From Shewanella fodinae (GTDB lineage Bacteria > Pseudomonadota > Gammaproteobacteria > Enterobacterales > Shewanellaceae): DNA of 64,000 nt. The position numbers and the translations under genes were made by a program. Positions 54,695 to 63,450 of the stretch are shown here, in pieces. How positions within the stretch are numbered: position 1 is the stretch's first letter; each line of letters begins with the position of its first letter. The notes under the pieces were generated by a model that did no database searches, was not told the DNA's origin, and was given only the letters and a program-made list of their open reading frames with translations. The DNA is taken from positions 59,747-123,746 of the forward strand of contig NZ_BMXW01000011.1 of assembly GCF_014651955.1 (NCBI RefSeq), written 5' to 3'.

Positions 54695-56236
54695 ATGAAG
54701 CTGTTGAAAATTTGTCTAGCACTAGGATGTCTACTCAGTTCCCCGTTCGTCAGTGCCCAATCTGCCCCCATTGTCCAGATCCAGTCTGGAAGAATCGCAG
54801 GTCTGCACCAACAAGATGTGGATATTTTTTTGGGCATTCCTTACGCCAAACCACCGCTGGGAGAATTGCGCTGGCAGCGACCACTGACCGCACCCGCATG
54901 GCGTGGTATCCGGCAAGCCACCACATTCGGCCCCAGTTGCATGCAAGCCCCCCTGCCAAATGATGCCGCCCCACTTCCAGATAATTACAGCGAAGACTGT
55001 CTTACCTTAAATATCTGGCGTCCCAGCCAATTAAAAGGACCAACACCGGTTATGGTTTGGATCCACGGCGGTGGTTTTGTCAACGGCGGTAGTGCCTCCC
55101 CGGTATATGATGGTGCCGCATTTGCTCGTGCTGGTGTTATCTTTGTCAGCTTCAACTACCGACTTGGACGGTTGGGATTTTTTGCTCATCCGGCAATGGA
55201 TGGCAATATGTTTGTCGGAAACTTCGGCCTGACGGATCAGATAAAAGCCTTACGCTGGGTCCAGGACAACATCATCCAGTTTGGCGGAGATCCCCGCAAT
55301 GTCACCCTGTTTGGCGAATCCGCTGGCGGTTATAGTATCAATGCGTTGCTGAGCAGTCGCTTTGGTCGCGATCTGTTTCAAAAAGCGATTATACAATCAG
55401 GAAATGGTCGTCACAGTCTTGCAGGAGAGCAGAGTTGGCAACAGGCAAAAACCATAGGAATGGCGTTTGCGGCAGCTCATGGCATTGGCGGTACCGACAA
55501 AATGGCACTACAGGCACTCAGAGCCCTTCCTGCGACTGAAATTACTGGCGATCTTAACCTGTGGACAATGGCGAAAAATCATCAAACCTATTCCGGGCCA
55601 ATGACTGATGGTCAGGTGGTGGAAAAGGAACCTCAAGTTGCTTATCAACGGGGAGATTTTGCCAGAGTGCCATTATTAGTAGGTGCCAATAGTGCAGATT
55701 TGGGGTTTGTTACCACGCCACCAGTTAACCGTGAAGCCGTGTTGGCGCAATTTGGTGCTGACAGCAGTGCGGCGGCAATGGCCTACAGCGGGATCACCGA
55801 TAAAAATGCACTGGCATACCAAATTGCCATGCAGAAACTGATGCTGGAGCCAGCACGCTTTGTTGCTCGAACCTTTGCGGCGCATAATACGCCAGTGTGG
55901 CAATATCGCTTCGGTTATGTAGCCAAGCGTCAGCAGCACAATGGCGCTGGTGCCACGCACGCCAGTGAAATCCCCTTTATATTTAATACGCTGCCAGCGG
56001 TATATGGGGATAAGGTTACAACTGAAGATCAACAAGTGGCCAACATGATGCAGCAGTACTGGGTAAACTTCGCCAAAACTGGCAATCCCAACGGCACATC
56101 GTTGCCAGAGTGGCAACAATACCAACCGACAACTGATCGCCTTTTGTGGATTGCACCTCAAGGTATCAGCGCAACTCAAAGCCTGACCGATCCGCAGCAA
56201 GCCCAGTTGGATTTAGTAGAAAAGCTGCAGCAATAG
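54695..56236 (+). CDS. Exported type-B carboxylesterase
   Basis: 513 residues with signal peptide MKLLKICLALGCLLSSPFVSA. Motifs: FLGIPYAKPPLGELRW, EDCLTLNIW, VMVWIHGGGFVNGG (oxyanion hole), catalytic Ser near 209 in LFGESAGGYS, and catalytic His in GATHASEIPFIFN. The alpha/beta-hydrolase fold is complete, and length is typical of the cholinesterase/carboxylesterase family. Periplasmic or secreted ester hydrolysis; substrate unknown. Its neighbours do not define a pathway. Confidence 0.92.
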   Translation: MKLLKICLALGCLLSSPFVSAQSAPIVQIQSGRIAGLHQQDVDIFLGIPYAKPPLGELRWQRPLTAPAWRGIRQATTFGPSCMQAPLPNDAAPLPDNYSEDCLTLNIWRPSQLKGPTPVMVWIHGGGFVNGGSASPVYDGAAFARAGVIFVSFNYRLGRLGFFAHPAMDGNMFVGNFGLTDQIKALRWVQDNIIQFGGDPRNVTLFGESAGGYSINALLSSRFGRDLFQKAIIQSGNGRHSLAGEQSWQQAKTIGMAFAAAHGIGGTDKMALQALRALPATEITGDLNLWTMAKNHQTYSGPMTDGQVVEKEPQVAYQRGDFARVPLLVGANSADLGFVTTPPVNREAVLAQFGADSSAAAMAYSGITDKNALAYQIAMQKLMLEPARFVARTFAAHNTPVWQYRFGYVAKRQQHNGAGATHASEIPFIFNTLPAVYGDKVTTEDQQVANMMQQYWVNFAKTGNPNGTSLPEWQQYQPTTDRLLWIAPQGISATQSLTDPQQAQLDLVEKLQQ

Positions 56237-56258
56237 GTTATTCCATCAGTAAAAAAAG

Positions 56259-56279
56259 GCCACCTAAATAAGGTGGCCA
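56259..56279 (-). terminator. Terminator of the ydhYVW-like operon
   Basis: GGCCACCT at 56259-56266 pairs with AGGTGGCC at 56272-56279; on the minus strand it is followed by TTTTTTT, about 60 bases after the last stop. Confidence 0.85.
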
Positions 56280-56340
56280 ATCACTTAAACGAATCTTCCT
56301 TGATAAATGTCGATAGCAACGATGGGTAAATCTTATTGAT

Positions 56341-56868
56341 TCAACACGACCACTCGTTGGGATCGTAGTTTGCCAGCACTTTGGCATAACCGGCGTTCAA
56401 ACCACGAGTGGAATAAAAGTATCCTTCTCCTTGTGCGGTTTTGGCATACGCAATGTCACAACACTCAGGATCTGCCGCTAACTGCTCCCGCAAAGCTTCG
56501 CGTCCTTCACTATCAAGCGCATACGGCTTGTAATTCAGAATCGACTCATCAACGACTGCATTATGCTGACAACTGGCTTCACGGATTTGCTGCACCAACG
56601 TTGGCAACACCTCGCCACGGCGGATAGCCAGCCAGCGATTAGCATAGCTATCCACAATATGCTTTCTTGAGAAGAAATAATGCTCATCGGCAGATTTCCT
56701 CATACAGATGTCCGCATACTCCGGTGCCAATATCAGTTGAACATATTGCCCAACAACATCTTCATCTTCAGGCTCTTCTTCCAGACCGATGACCGCTGCC
56801 ACTTGTGGCAGGGTCACCAGTTTTCCGTGTTGGCTAAAGAGTCTGATGTATTTCACCAGATCCTGCAT
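56341..56868 (-). CDS. YdhW-like protein of unknown function
   Basis: 175 residues, no signal peptide, acidic. The ydhY-ydhV-ydhW order in Enterobacteriaceae points to YdhW, itself uncharacterised. It holds two related segments: PEYADICMRKSADEHYFFSR...DSYANRW (about 49-78) and PECCDIAYAKTAQGEGYFYST...AGYAKVL (about 133-165), which look like an internal duplication. Cysteines at both repeats could bind metal or form disulfides. It may be an accessory or maturation factor of the oxidoreductase 6 bases upstream. Confidence 0.6.
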   Translation of the reverse strand: MQDLVKYIRLFSQHGKLVTLPQVAAVIGLEEEPEDEDVVGQYVQLILAPEYADICMRKSADEHYFFSRKHIVDSYANRWLAIRRGEVLPTLVQQIREASCQHNAVVDESILNYKPYALDSEGREALREQLAADPECCDIAYAKTAQGEGYFYSTRGLNAGYAKVLANYDPNEWSC

Positions 56869-56874
56869 GGTCGA

Positions 56875-59013
56875 TTACCCCGGTAACAAACCTTTGGCGG
56901 CCAGCTTATCAGCTGCGTAACCTAAACCAAATTTTTCCAGAGTTGCACGAGTGGGTATACCAGTTTCACTATCCCAACCCCACGCTTCATAGAACATACC
57001 CAGCGCCTTTTGGATGTCATCACGATCCATTTTGATGGTGCCCTGATCACCGAAGTTCTTATCTGGATCTATGTCATAAACCCAATCAGACAACACATCA
57101 TGATCTCGACGCAGGTCATTAGAGTTCATCTCAAGGGCAGTGAAAGCACGGTGCAACTGCACTGTACGTTCGGCCATAATATCCAACTCTTCTTCAGTAA
57201 CCTTATCACCAGTCACCAAGCTGTACATTTGGGCTTCGATAGAGCTATCACCACGATAATTCTTTTCTTTGTCTGGAGAAATTATCAATGGGAACACCCA
57301 GTTACAGATAGTTAATGAATCATGTAGCACGTTTTTGACCACGCACCACTTAGCAAAGTTAACTTTGCCCTGGTTGATGGGGGTATACCACTTCACCGGG
57401 TCAAAGGCACCTTCACCAAATTTTTCTGCGCATACTTCTGCCAGAATATCGTAAGGTAAACCACCATTAACCACGTTGATATGAGAGTGGCACATTGGAT
57501 CACGGTTAAAGATAACGTTGATCAACGTACCTACCTGGCTAGCACATTCACTGGCATGGTGCAGAGCATGGCGCATGCTGCGGTTGAACAAATGCACATT
57601 GCTCTCCGCATAGATATTCCAGTTATCAATCGCCGGGTTAGTACCATCCAATTTCCAAATATCAATATAGGAAACGGGATCACCCATCATACGGCCCAAC
57701 GCGTTTTCATGAGGGTAACTGTCAGGGAAAGCAACACGTTTATACAGATCAACCAAAAATTCAGGTTCGTTATTGTCCCATTGTTCCCAAGGAACATCCG
57801 CGAACTCCTCCGCTGACAGCAGATGCTTGAACAGATCGGCCGTTTTCATATCTTTAAAGATATGATGAGTCAGCCCGTACCCAGAAAAAATACCGTAGTC
57901 ATCACGTAAATATGCGCCCGCAGTCGCTGTCAGTGCATACTGTTCTGTCCCTGCGGTTGTTGGCATCAAATAGTTGCCCCAAATGAAACCACCGCAAGTG
58001 TTGGTAATGTATTCAGATTTGAATTTGAAGCGGCTCTTTAATTCAGGCACTTTCATTTCGCAATAGCAGCGAATTGGGCATGCGTGGCAGCCGCCCATGC
58101 GTTTTAACCACTTGTTGGTGTATTCCACCCCAACATACATTTCGGCCATTGAGCAGCGGTAACCGATACGATTCCTTTCATTCCAAGCAACTTCTCCCAG
58201 TTCTACAGGTTCGTCCGCGGCCCCCCATTTAATCTCATCGCGAGCTTTCCAACGGCTGCCAGAACTATAGTATTCAGCCCAAGACTGCGGAGTCGACGGT
58301 ACCACGTTATTGTTGTTGGAGCCGATAATACCGAGAATATGGTCATCCAGTGCGCGCATCTCATCGCGAGAAGCTTTGATGGTACAGGTGCCTGTACCAT
58401 GAACCCCCACACCTTTCAGATTCTTCGACCCCATGACGGCACCATGACCACCTGCCGCATGACCACCTGGAGTCATAAAACCGGACATGGGCACCAAATT
58501 TTCACCCGCTTGACCGATAGAAAATACCTGAGCGTCCTGCCCCATCAACTTAGTCAATTCAGCGTTACTATCAAAAGTCCCCTTTCCCCAAATAGCAGTA
58601 GCTGATTCAATACTGACTTTATCGTCTTCAATACGGATCCACACTGGTGAATTCGCTTTACCAATAACCGCCAAAGCATCATAACCAGCATATTTAAATT
58701 CTGGGCCAATGTGTCCACCAACGTGACCATCGGTAATCAGATGTCCCGGTGTAGCAGGACTTCTTGAGGTGACCGTCATACGTCCTGAACAGATAACCCC
58801 AGAGCCGGTTAAAGGTCCAATTGAATAAACGATCACATTTTCAGGATCTGTGCCTAATTGTCCGTCAACATGGTGGTCCCACAAAATTTTATATCCAATA
58901 CCAGAACCGCCAAGATAATCGAGATATTTTTCTGTGGGCTCGGTCCAAATTTCGCTGGTGGTTAAATTTACCCATAAAACTTTACCAGCCCATCCGCCGT
59001 AATTCATAGCCAT
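56875..59013 (-). CDS. ydhV: Aldehyde-ferredoxin-oxidoreductase-family enzyme, YdhV-like
   Basis: 712 residues, AOR N-terminal, middle and C-terminal domains. GWAGKVLWVNLTTSEIWTE at the start, GGSGIGYKILWDH, GHVGGHIGPEFKYAGYDALAVIGK and GAVMGSKNLKGVGVHGT form the tungsto/molybdopterin region. CHACPIRC (about 309-316) is the [4Fe-4S] ligand cluster. No signal peptide is visible. Family members oxidise aldehydes or reduce acids with bis-pterin W or Mo. Middle gene of an operon with a Tat-lipoprotein ferredoxin, which raises the possibility of co-export. Confidence 0.88.
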   Translation of the reverse strand: MAMNYGGWAGKVLWVNLTTSEIWTEPTEKYLDYLGGSGIGYKILWDHHVDGQLGTDPENVIVYSIGPLTGSGVICSGRMTVTSRSPATPGHLITDGHVGGHIGPEFKYAGYDALAVIGKANSPVWIRIEDDKVSIESATAIWGKGTFDSNAELTKLMGQDAQVFSIGQAGENLVPMSGFMTPGGHAAGGHGAVMGSKNLKGVGVHGTGTCTIKASRDEMRALDDHILGIIGSNNNNVVPSTPQSWAEYYSSGSRWKARDEIKWGAADEPVELGEVAWNERNRIGYRCSMAEMYVGVEYTNKWLKRMGGCHACPIRCYCEMKVPELKSRFKFKSEYITNTCGGFIWGNYLMPTTAGTEQYALTATAGAYLRDDYGIFSGYGLTHHIFKDMKTADLFKHLLSAEEFADVPWEQWDNNEPEFLVDLYKRVAFPDSYPHENALGRMMGDPVSYIDIWKLDGTNPAIDNWNIYAESNVHLFNRSMRHALHHASECASQVGTLINVIFNRDPMCHSHINVVNGGLPYDILAEVCAEKFGEGAFDPVKWYTPINQGKVNFAKWCVVKNVLHDSLTICNWVFPLIISPDKEKNYRGDSSIEAQMYSLVTGDKVTEEELDIMAERTVQLHRAFTALEMNSNDLRRDHDVLSDWVYDIDPDKNFGDQGTIKMDRDDIQKALGMFYEAWGWDSETGIPTRATLEKFGLGYAADKLAAKGLLPG

Positions 59014-59025
59014 TTGCTTTACCTC

Positions 59026-59676
59026 TTATCCGACCAAACCGGTATAGTTGTTATATATTTCCAATGCTTCTTCTGCTTCTTCCCAGGTATAGAATTTAAT
59101 TGCACCAGTAGTACACACTTGAGCACAATTAGGTTCACCCTGACACAAGTCACATTTAACGGATTTCATTTTACTGCGAACAACTTTAATTGTTTGCTGT
59201 GGACATTTGTCTGCACAATAACCACAACCGACGCAAAGTGATTCATCCACTTCTCTTGCACCAGTTTTTTCATTAATTGAAATAGCCTTTTGTGGACACA
59301 CTTCCATACAGACATTACATTGATGGCAAGTTTGCGGCACCAGAGTAAAATCGCCGCTTTCACCACGTTGTTCATAATAATTTGATTGAACGCCATGTGG
59401 GCCATAGTTCATATTATGAGCGACCTTTACCCTGGCAATTGTTGGTCCGCAATCGCCTTCATGGTTCCAGCCGCAAGCGGCTTCACAGCGTCGGCAACCA
59501 ACACATAGTATTGGGTTTACAACCATTAATCCGCCTGGCATAACAACGACTTCGCCGTTGCCATTATCATTATTGTCGCTACCGCAACCTGTCAAAAAGC
59601 TGACGAGAGTACCACTGTATACTGTACCTACAGCAACTCCCATGCTACCTTTCAGCATTCCTCGTCTGGTGATCAT
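59026..59676 (-). CDS. ydhY: Tat-exported four-cluster ferredoxin lipoprotein, YdhY-like
   Basis: 216 residues. Leader: twin arginines R4-R5 (ITRRGMLKGS) and a lipobox FLTGC with lipid Cys at C31, so it is probably a Tat-exported lipoprotein. Four 4Fe-4S motifs follow: CVGCRRCEAAC, CHQCNVCMEVCP, CVGCGYCADKCP and CDLCQGEPNCAQVC. This matches YdhY and the small subunits of DMSO-reductase-like enzymes. First gene of the operon; it would carry electrons to or from the YdhV-like enzyme. Divergent from the undecaheme cytochrome. Confidence 0.88.
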   Translation of the reverse strand: MITRRGMLKGSMGVAVGTVYSGTLVSFLTGCGSDNNDNGNGEVVVMPGGLMVVNPILCVGCRRCEAACGWNHEGDCGPTIARVKVAHNMNYGPHGVQSNYYEQRGESGDFTLVPQTCHQCNVCMEVCPQKAISINEKTGAREVDESLCVGCGYCADKCPQQTIKVVRSKMKSVKCDLCQGEPNCAQVCTTGAIKFYTWEEAEEALEIYNNYTGLVG

Positions 59677-60031
59677 CTTATTTCCCTTTATTAGCTAAAG
59701 AAATATAATTAAAATATGCTTCCTGGTATATCCCGACAATTAATCATAATGTTAATAGAGATTATATTTTTCTTGTTCAAGTCACAGTTAGTAAATTCTA
59801 TTGCATTGTGAAATACGCTTTGCTGATGTTATCAAATTTATTTTTTCACTTTTGCTGAAAATGAAAATGCTGATTCAGAAAAAGCAATATTTTAGCGTTG
59901 ACCCACTCTTAACAATTAACAAACCAAATACCAGAGATTCATCACACACATATCCTCATAAATAAATAGAGTATATTCTCGAGTGCATTCCTATTAGATC
60001 CCGACACTTTTCTAAACAAGGAATGAAATAT
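59677..60031. promoter_or_regulatory. Divergent promoter region of the ydhYVW-like operon and undecaheme cytochrome
   Basis: 355 bases, very A/T-rich, no gene. It holds TGTGAAATACGC (half CRP-like) and TGATGTTATCAA (half FNR-like) elements, neither a full consensus site. The shared position suggests joint control, perhaps under anaerobiosis, but no regulator can be named. Confidence 0.45.
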
Positions 60032-62419
60032 ATGAAGACCAAAACCCATATTTTATGGTTGTCATTATTATCATTAAATTACGGAATATTAGCAGGATGT
60101 TCTGATGATAATGATAATAACCAAGTGGATAATCCCACTCCGCCTGTTAGCGATGTGGACGTGGATATCAACAATGCCACAACGCTGAGTGCGCAGATTG
60201 AAGCGGTCAACATTGACGATAAAACACAAGTCAGTGTGGATTTCTATCTGAGTAACGCCAATGGGGTGGCGGTGATTGGCCTTGATAAGCTTGATAGTAT
60301 CGCCACTTTAGGTGTCGGTATTGCCAAACTTGGTCAGCCACAACCACTGCTGCCAAACAAAGATGCTGTTGCTGATTACAATACCAAAGACCAAATGGCC
60401 GAAGGTGAGGAGTGGATCAGTTATATCAATAATCAAGTGGCACCGGGATCCGGCGCAGGAACAAAAGCGACCACTGAATGGCAAGCCGGTATTGAAACCA
60501 GCTGCAAACTAGATTGCATTACAAATCTGGGCGGCGGGCATTATCGCTATACCTTCAGTAAGGCATTGAATGCCTATTCACAATTTGAAGGATTGGATAC
60601 CAATTATGATGCCAATGCAACTACCCGCATCTATCTGGAATTGCTGCCAACAAGTGACAGCGATGTCACCAAAAAACTGATCAATATCACTTACGATTTT
60701 ATACCGGCAACCGGCGCAGTTGCTAAAGCCGATGAAGGCCGTCAGTTGATTGATCCGCAGCAAAGTTGCTATCGCTGCCATACTGCCAATTTAGGCAGTA
60801 GCGAACATCGTTTGTTGATGCATGGTGGTAAACGGTTCAACTTTGAAGGTTGTGTCATGTGTCACACCACCTATTCTGCCGATCCTGAAACCGGTAATCC
60901 TATTGATATGGCCACGCTGGTGCATAAAATCCATCAGGCTGACTATAAAATTGTGGGACATAATGCCAGCATGAACGATTTCAGTGGTGTGCATTATCCA
61001 GGTGAAATTGCAGATTGTCAGAGCTGTCACATCAGTAATGCTGCACCGCAAGCAGATCAGTATTATATTCCGGGAAACAACAGCTGCCTGAGTTGCCATA
61101 AAGACAAAATCAGCCAAGCTCCCAACACCTGGAACGGTACTGCTGCTTCACTGTTCCATGACCGCGAACTGTTTCCCAAAGCATGGGCGAACAGCTGTGC
61201 CGGTTGTCATCCAGACAGTAATAATCCTAAAGGTGCCGGCCTGATCCACGATCAGTTACTTCAGACTCGCAGCAGCATTAAAGATCTGTACGGTCTCTCC
61301 CTGAGTTCTGTTGCTTTGGGAACCGGCACACTGACAGCAACCGTTGACTTTGACAAACTCAATACCTTCCCAGCTCAGGATAGTGCTATCAGTGCGCTGT
61401 ATTTGGTCGTCAACGGTAAGCCTGATGTTATTGCCCGTCCGGTCAATAATGGTCAGCATAAGCTATGGGATATCAGTAAAGCCAATAGCAACGTCACTCT
61501 GACCATGAATGGCAACAAACTGACAGCGACTATCAACGGTGTTACTGCTGCCGATTTTGGCGATGTAGCCTCTGCTGTAGTGAAGGCCAAAATGCTGGTA
61601 TGTGCCAACCAGGACTCAGTGACATCTGTTGACTGTAACAGTGATCAGGCAGCAACTCAGGTTGAAGTTATGTCTGCTAACGCACTGGATTTGACCGGAG
61701 CTAACGCTAGCCGCGCTATCGTGGCTGACGAAGGCAAGTGTCAAGCATGTCATGATAGTGAAATGCAGCAGCGAATTGTTGATGCACATACGCTTGCCGG
61801 CAATGCAGCAACCAATGCTAACTTCGCACCAGGTAACGATAAGTGCGGCAGTTGTCATAATCCAGTAAGTGCCACAGCACTGACCGATGGCAGCTGCAAC
61901 AGCTGTCACAACAATGACACTGTTGCCTATATGGGTGCCGATATTTACCACACTGCTGGAGCTGACCATATCAAGTCAATCCGCACTGCAAATAACACGC
62001 TCAACTATCGTGAAATGGTGCATTCTCTGCACGCAGGAACTCGTACTGTTAAAGGTATGGGTGCGCCGAGGGATGAGACAACTTATCCGCAATCAGCAGC
62101 CAACTGCCAAGCCTGTCACGATGAAGGTCAGTTAGACTTCACTGGGCTGAAAACTGAAAACTCTCAGTTAGTGGCAACGGTAGGCGCCACTGCCGATGGT
62201 CAAGTGACCGAACTGTCACCAACAGTAGCCACCTGTGCTGGCTGCCACAGCAAGGTTGCCGACTGGGCTGGTCACGCCAAAGAGTTTGGTGGTGTAGTTG
62301 AAGATAACGCCAGTGCTGGTCGTATCTACAAGGCGGGTGACGAAACTTGTTACTACTGCCACGCAGAAGGCCAAGCTTACGGGGTAATCAAGCTCCACAA
62401 GGAAGCCAGTCAAAAATAG
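60032..62419 (+). CDS. OmcA/MtrC/UndA-family undecaheme surface cytochrome
   Basis: 795 residues from ATG 60032 (AAGGAA upstream; ATG 60023 lies within that site). Lipoprotein signal with LAGC, lipid Cys 23. Eleven CXXCH motifs: five in the first heme domain (CYRCH at 246, CVMCH, CQSCH, CLSCH, CAGCH) and six in the second (CQACH, CGSCH, CNSCH, CQACH, CAGCH, CYYCH at 773). Beta-barrel domains precede each cluster. The 5+6 split is that of UndA rather than the 5+5 of OmcA/MtrC. Extra cysteine pairs SCKLDC and CANQDSVTSVDC may form disulfides. Such proteins reach the cell surface and reduce minerals, flavins or other extracellular acceptors. No mtrAB partners are in the window. Confidence 0.93.
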   Translation: MKTKTHILWLSLLSLNYGILAGCSDDNDNNQVDNPTPPVSDVDVDINNATTLSAQIEAVNIDDKTQVSVDFYLSNANGVAVIGLDKLDSIATLGVGIAKLGQPQPLLPNKDAVADYNTKDQMAEGEEWISYINNQVAPGSGAGTKATTEWQAGIETSCKLDCITNLGGGHYRYTFSKALNAYSQFEGLDTNYDANATTRIYLELLPTSDSDVTKKLINITYDFIPATGAVAKADEGRQLIDPQQSCYRCHTANLGSSEHRLLMHGGKRFNFEGCVMCHTTYSADPETGNPIDMATLVHKIHQADYKIVGHNASMNDFSGVHYPGEIADCQSCHISNAAPQADQYYIPGNNSCLSCHKDKISQAPNTWNGTAASLFHDRELFPKAWANSCAGCHPDSNNPKGAGLIHDQLLQTRSSIKDLYGLSLSSVALGTGTLTATVDFDKLNTFPAQDSAISALYLVVNGKPDVIARPVNNGQHKLWDISKANSNVTLTMNGNKLTATINGVTAADFGDVASAVVKAKMLVCANQDSVTSVDCNSDQAATQVEVMSANALDLTGANASRAIVADEGKCQACHDSEMQQRIVDAHTLAGNAATNANFAPGNDKCGSCHNPVSATALTDGSCNSCHNNDTVAYMGADIYHTAGADHIKSIRTANNTLNYREMVHSLHAGTRTVKGMGAPRDETTYPQSAANCQACHDEGQLDFTGLKTENSQLVATVGATADGQVTELSPTVATCAGCHSKVADWAGHAKEFGGVVEDNASAGRIYKAGDETCYYCHAEGQAYGVIKLHKEASQK

Positions 62420-62434
62420 TCTGACTTTTGATAG

Positions 62435-62462
62435 AAAAAACGGCGCCGTGGCGCCGTTTTTT
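62435..62462. terminator. Bidirectional terminator after the undecaheme gene
   Basis: AAAAAACGGCGCC at 62435-62447 pairs with GGCGCCGTTTTTT at 62450-62462. It overlaps the last stop codon of the convergent deacetylase gene. Confidence 0.9.
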
Positions 62463-63180
62463 ATGGCTGCGAGTCTTGTAGCAGTTCTGCCATCGTGACC
62501 AATCGATAGCCTCTTGCCCGTAATCCTTCGATGATGGATGGTAACGCAGCTCTTGATGCCTCACGGCTAGCATACATGACATGCAACAGCACGATACTAC
62601 CCGGCTTCACCTCGCTAATGACACGTTGCGCAATGGTGTCGGCATCGGCACCTAAATCAGAGTCAGCTTCCACATTCCAAGTCACAGTCACTCGCTGGTG
62701 TTGCTTAAGATACCAAGGCAACAGCAGCAATTTTTTGCCATAAGGCGGACGGAAATAGATAGGACCACGATAACCGGCTTCTCGAATAACGGCATCCGTC
62801 TGCTCAATCTCATTAGCAATGACAGCATATGAGTGAAAAACCAGTCTTGGATGTGACCAAGAGTGATTGCCCAACTGGTGCCCTGCGGCAACAATTGCCT
62901 TGGTCATGGCACTATGCTGTGATGCCTCACGGCCAGTAACGAAAAATGTCGCCTTGACCTGATAACGTGCCAACGTCGCCAGCACATCGGGGGTGTACTG
63001 TGCTGAGGGCCCATCATCAAAAGTCAGTGCAACTACGGGGACGGCAGTATCAATATGAGAGACCAACTTGCCAAACAGCTGAAAATCCCGGGAACGCGAT
63101 AACAACAAAAGTGCCACACCGAGCAGCAAGAACAGTACAACACCAATTCCCAAGCGTTTAAACAGTCGCAATTTATTCAT
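62461..63180 (-). CDS. Membrane-anchored polysaccharide deacetylase (NodB domain)
   Basis: 239 residues. N-terminal transmembrane anchor (about 10-30). NodB motifs: VALTFDDGPSAQYTP (catalytic Asp pair), LGNHSWSHP (metal His pair), FRPPYGKKLLLLP and VLLHVMY. Predicted metal-dependent removal of acetyl groups from N-acetylglucosamine-type polysaccharide or peptidoglycan, in the periplasm. AGGATTATCTT precedes the ATG. Confidence 0.92.
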   Translation of the reverse strand: MNKLRLFKRLGIGVVLFLLLGVALLLLSRSRDFQLFGKLVSHIDTAVPVVALTFDDGPSAQYTPDVLATLARYQVKATFFVTGREASQHSAMTKAIVAAGHQLGNHSWSHPRLVFHSYAVIANEIEQTDAVIREAGYRGPIYFRPPYGKKLLLLPWYLKQHQRVTVTWNVEADSDLGADADTIAQRVISEVKPGSIVLLHVMYASREASRAALPSIIEGLRARGYRLVTMAELLQDSQP

Positions 63181-63189
63181 AAGATAATC

Positions 63190-63450
63190 CTAGGAACCCA
63201 TCAACAACTCAGCCAACATTGGCAGAACAGAGAATGCCAACAATGCCCATTGCCTAAGCAGTATTGACGATGGCGGGCTCTTGCTAATCAAGGTTGCAGA
63301 TGCACCTATAGCGGCCATATGCTGACTCACGTAAAAAAACCACAGAAACACTGCTGTAGCCAACAGCAACTGCAATGTGATGTTATCACCTCGGCAGTGT
63401 TCATCCCGACAGCGACTCTCACGCCTTAGTATTCTCACCCATTGAAACAA
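63190..63450 (-). CDS. Small membrane protein upstream of the deacetylase gene
   Basis: 86 residues, TTG start at 63450 with AAGGATGA upstream. Two hydrophobic helices (ITLQLLLATAVFLWFFYV and LALLAFSV-type end), a basic Cys-containing N-terminus, no recognised domain. 9 bases before the deacetylase, so probably co-transcribed with it. Confidence 0.5.
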   Translation of the reverse strand: MFQWVRILRRESRCRDEHCRGDNITLQLLLATAVFLWFFYVSQHMAAIGASATLISKSPPSSILLRQWALLAFSVLPMLAELLMGS

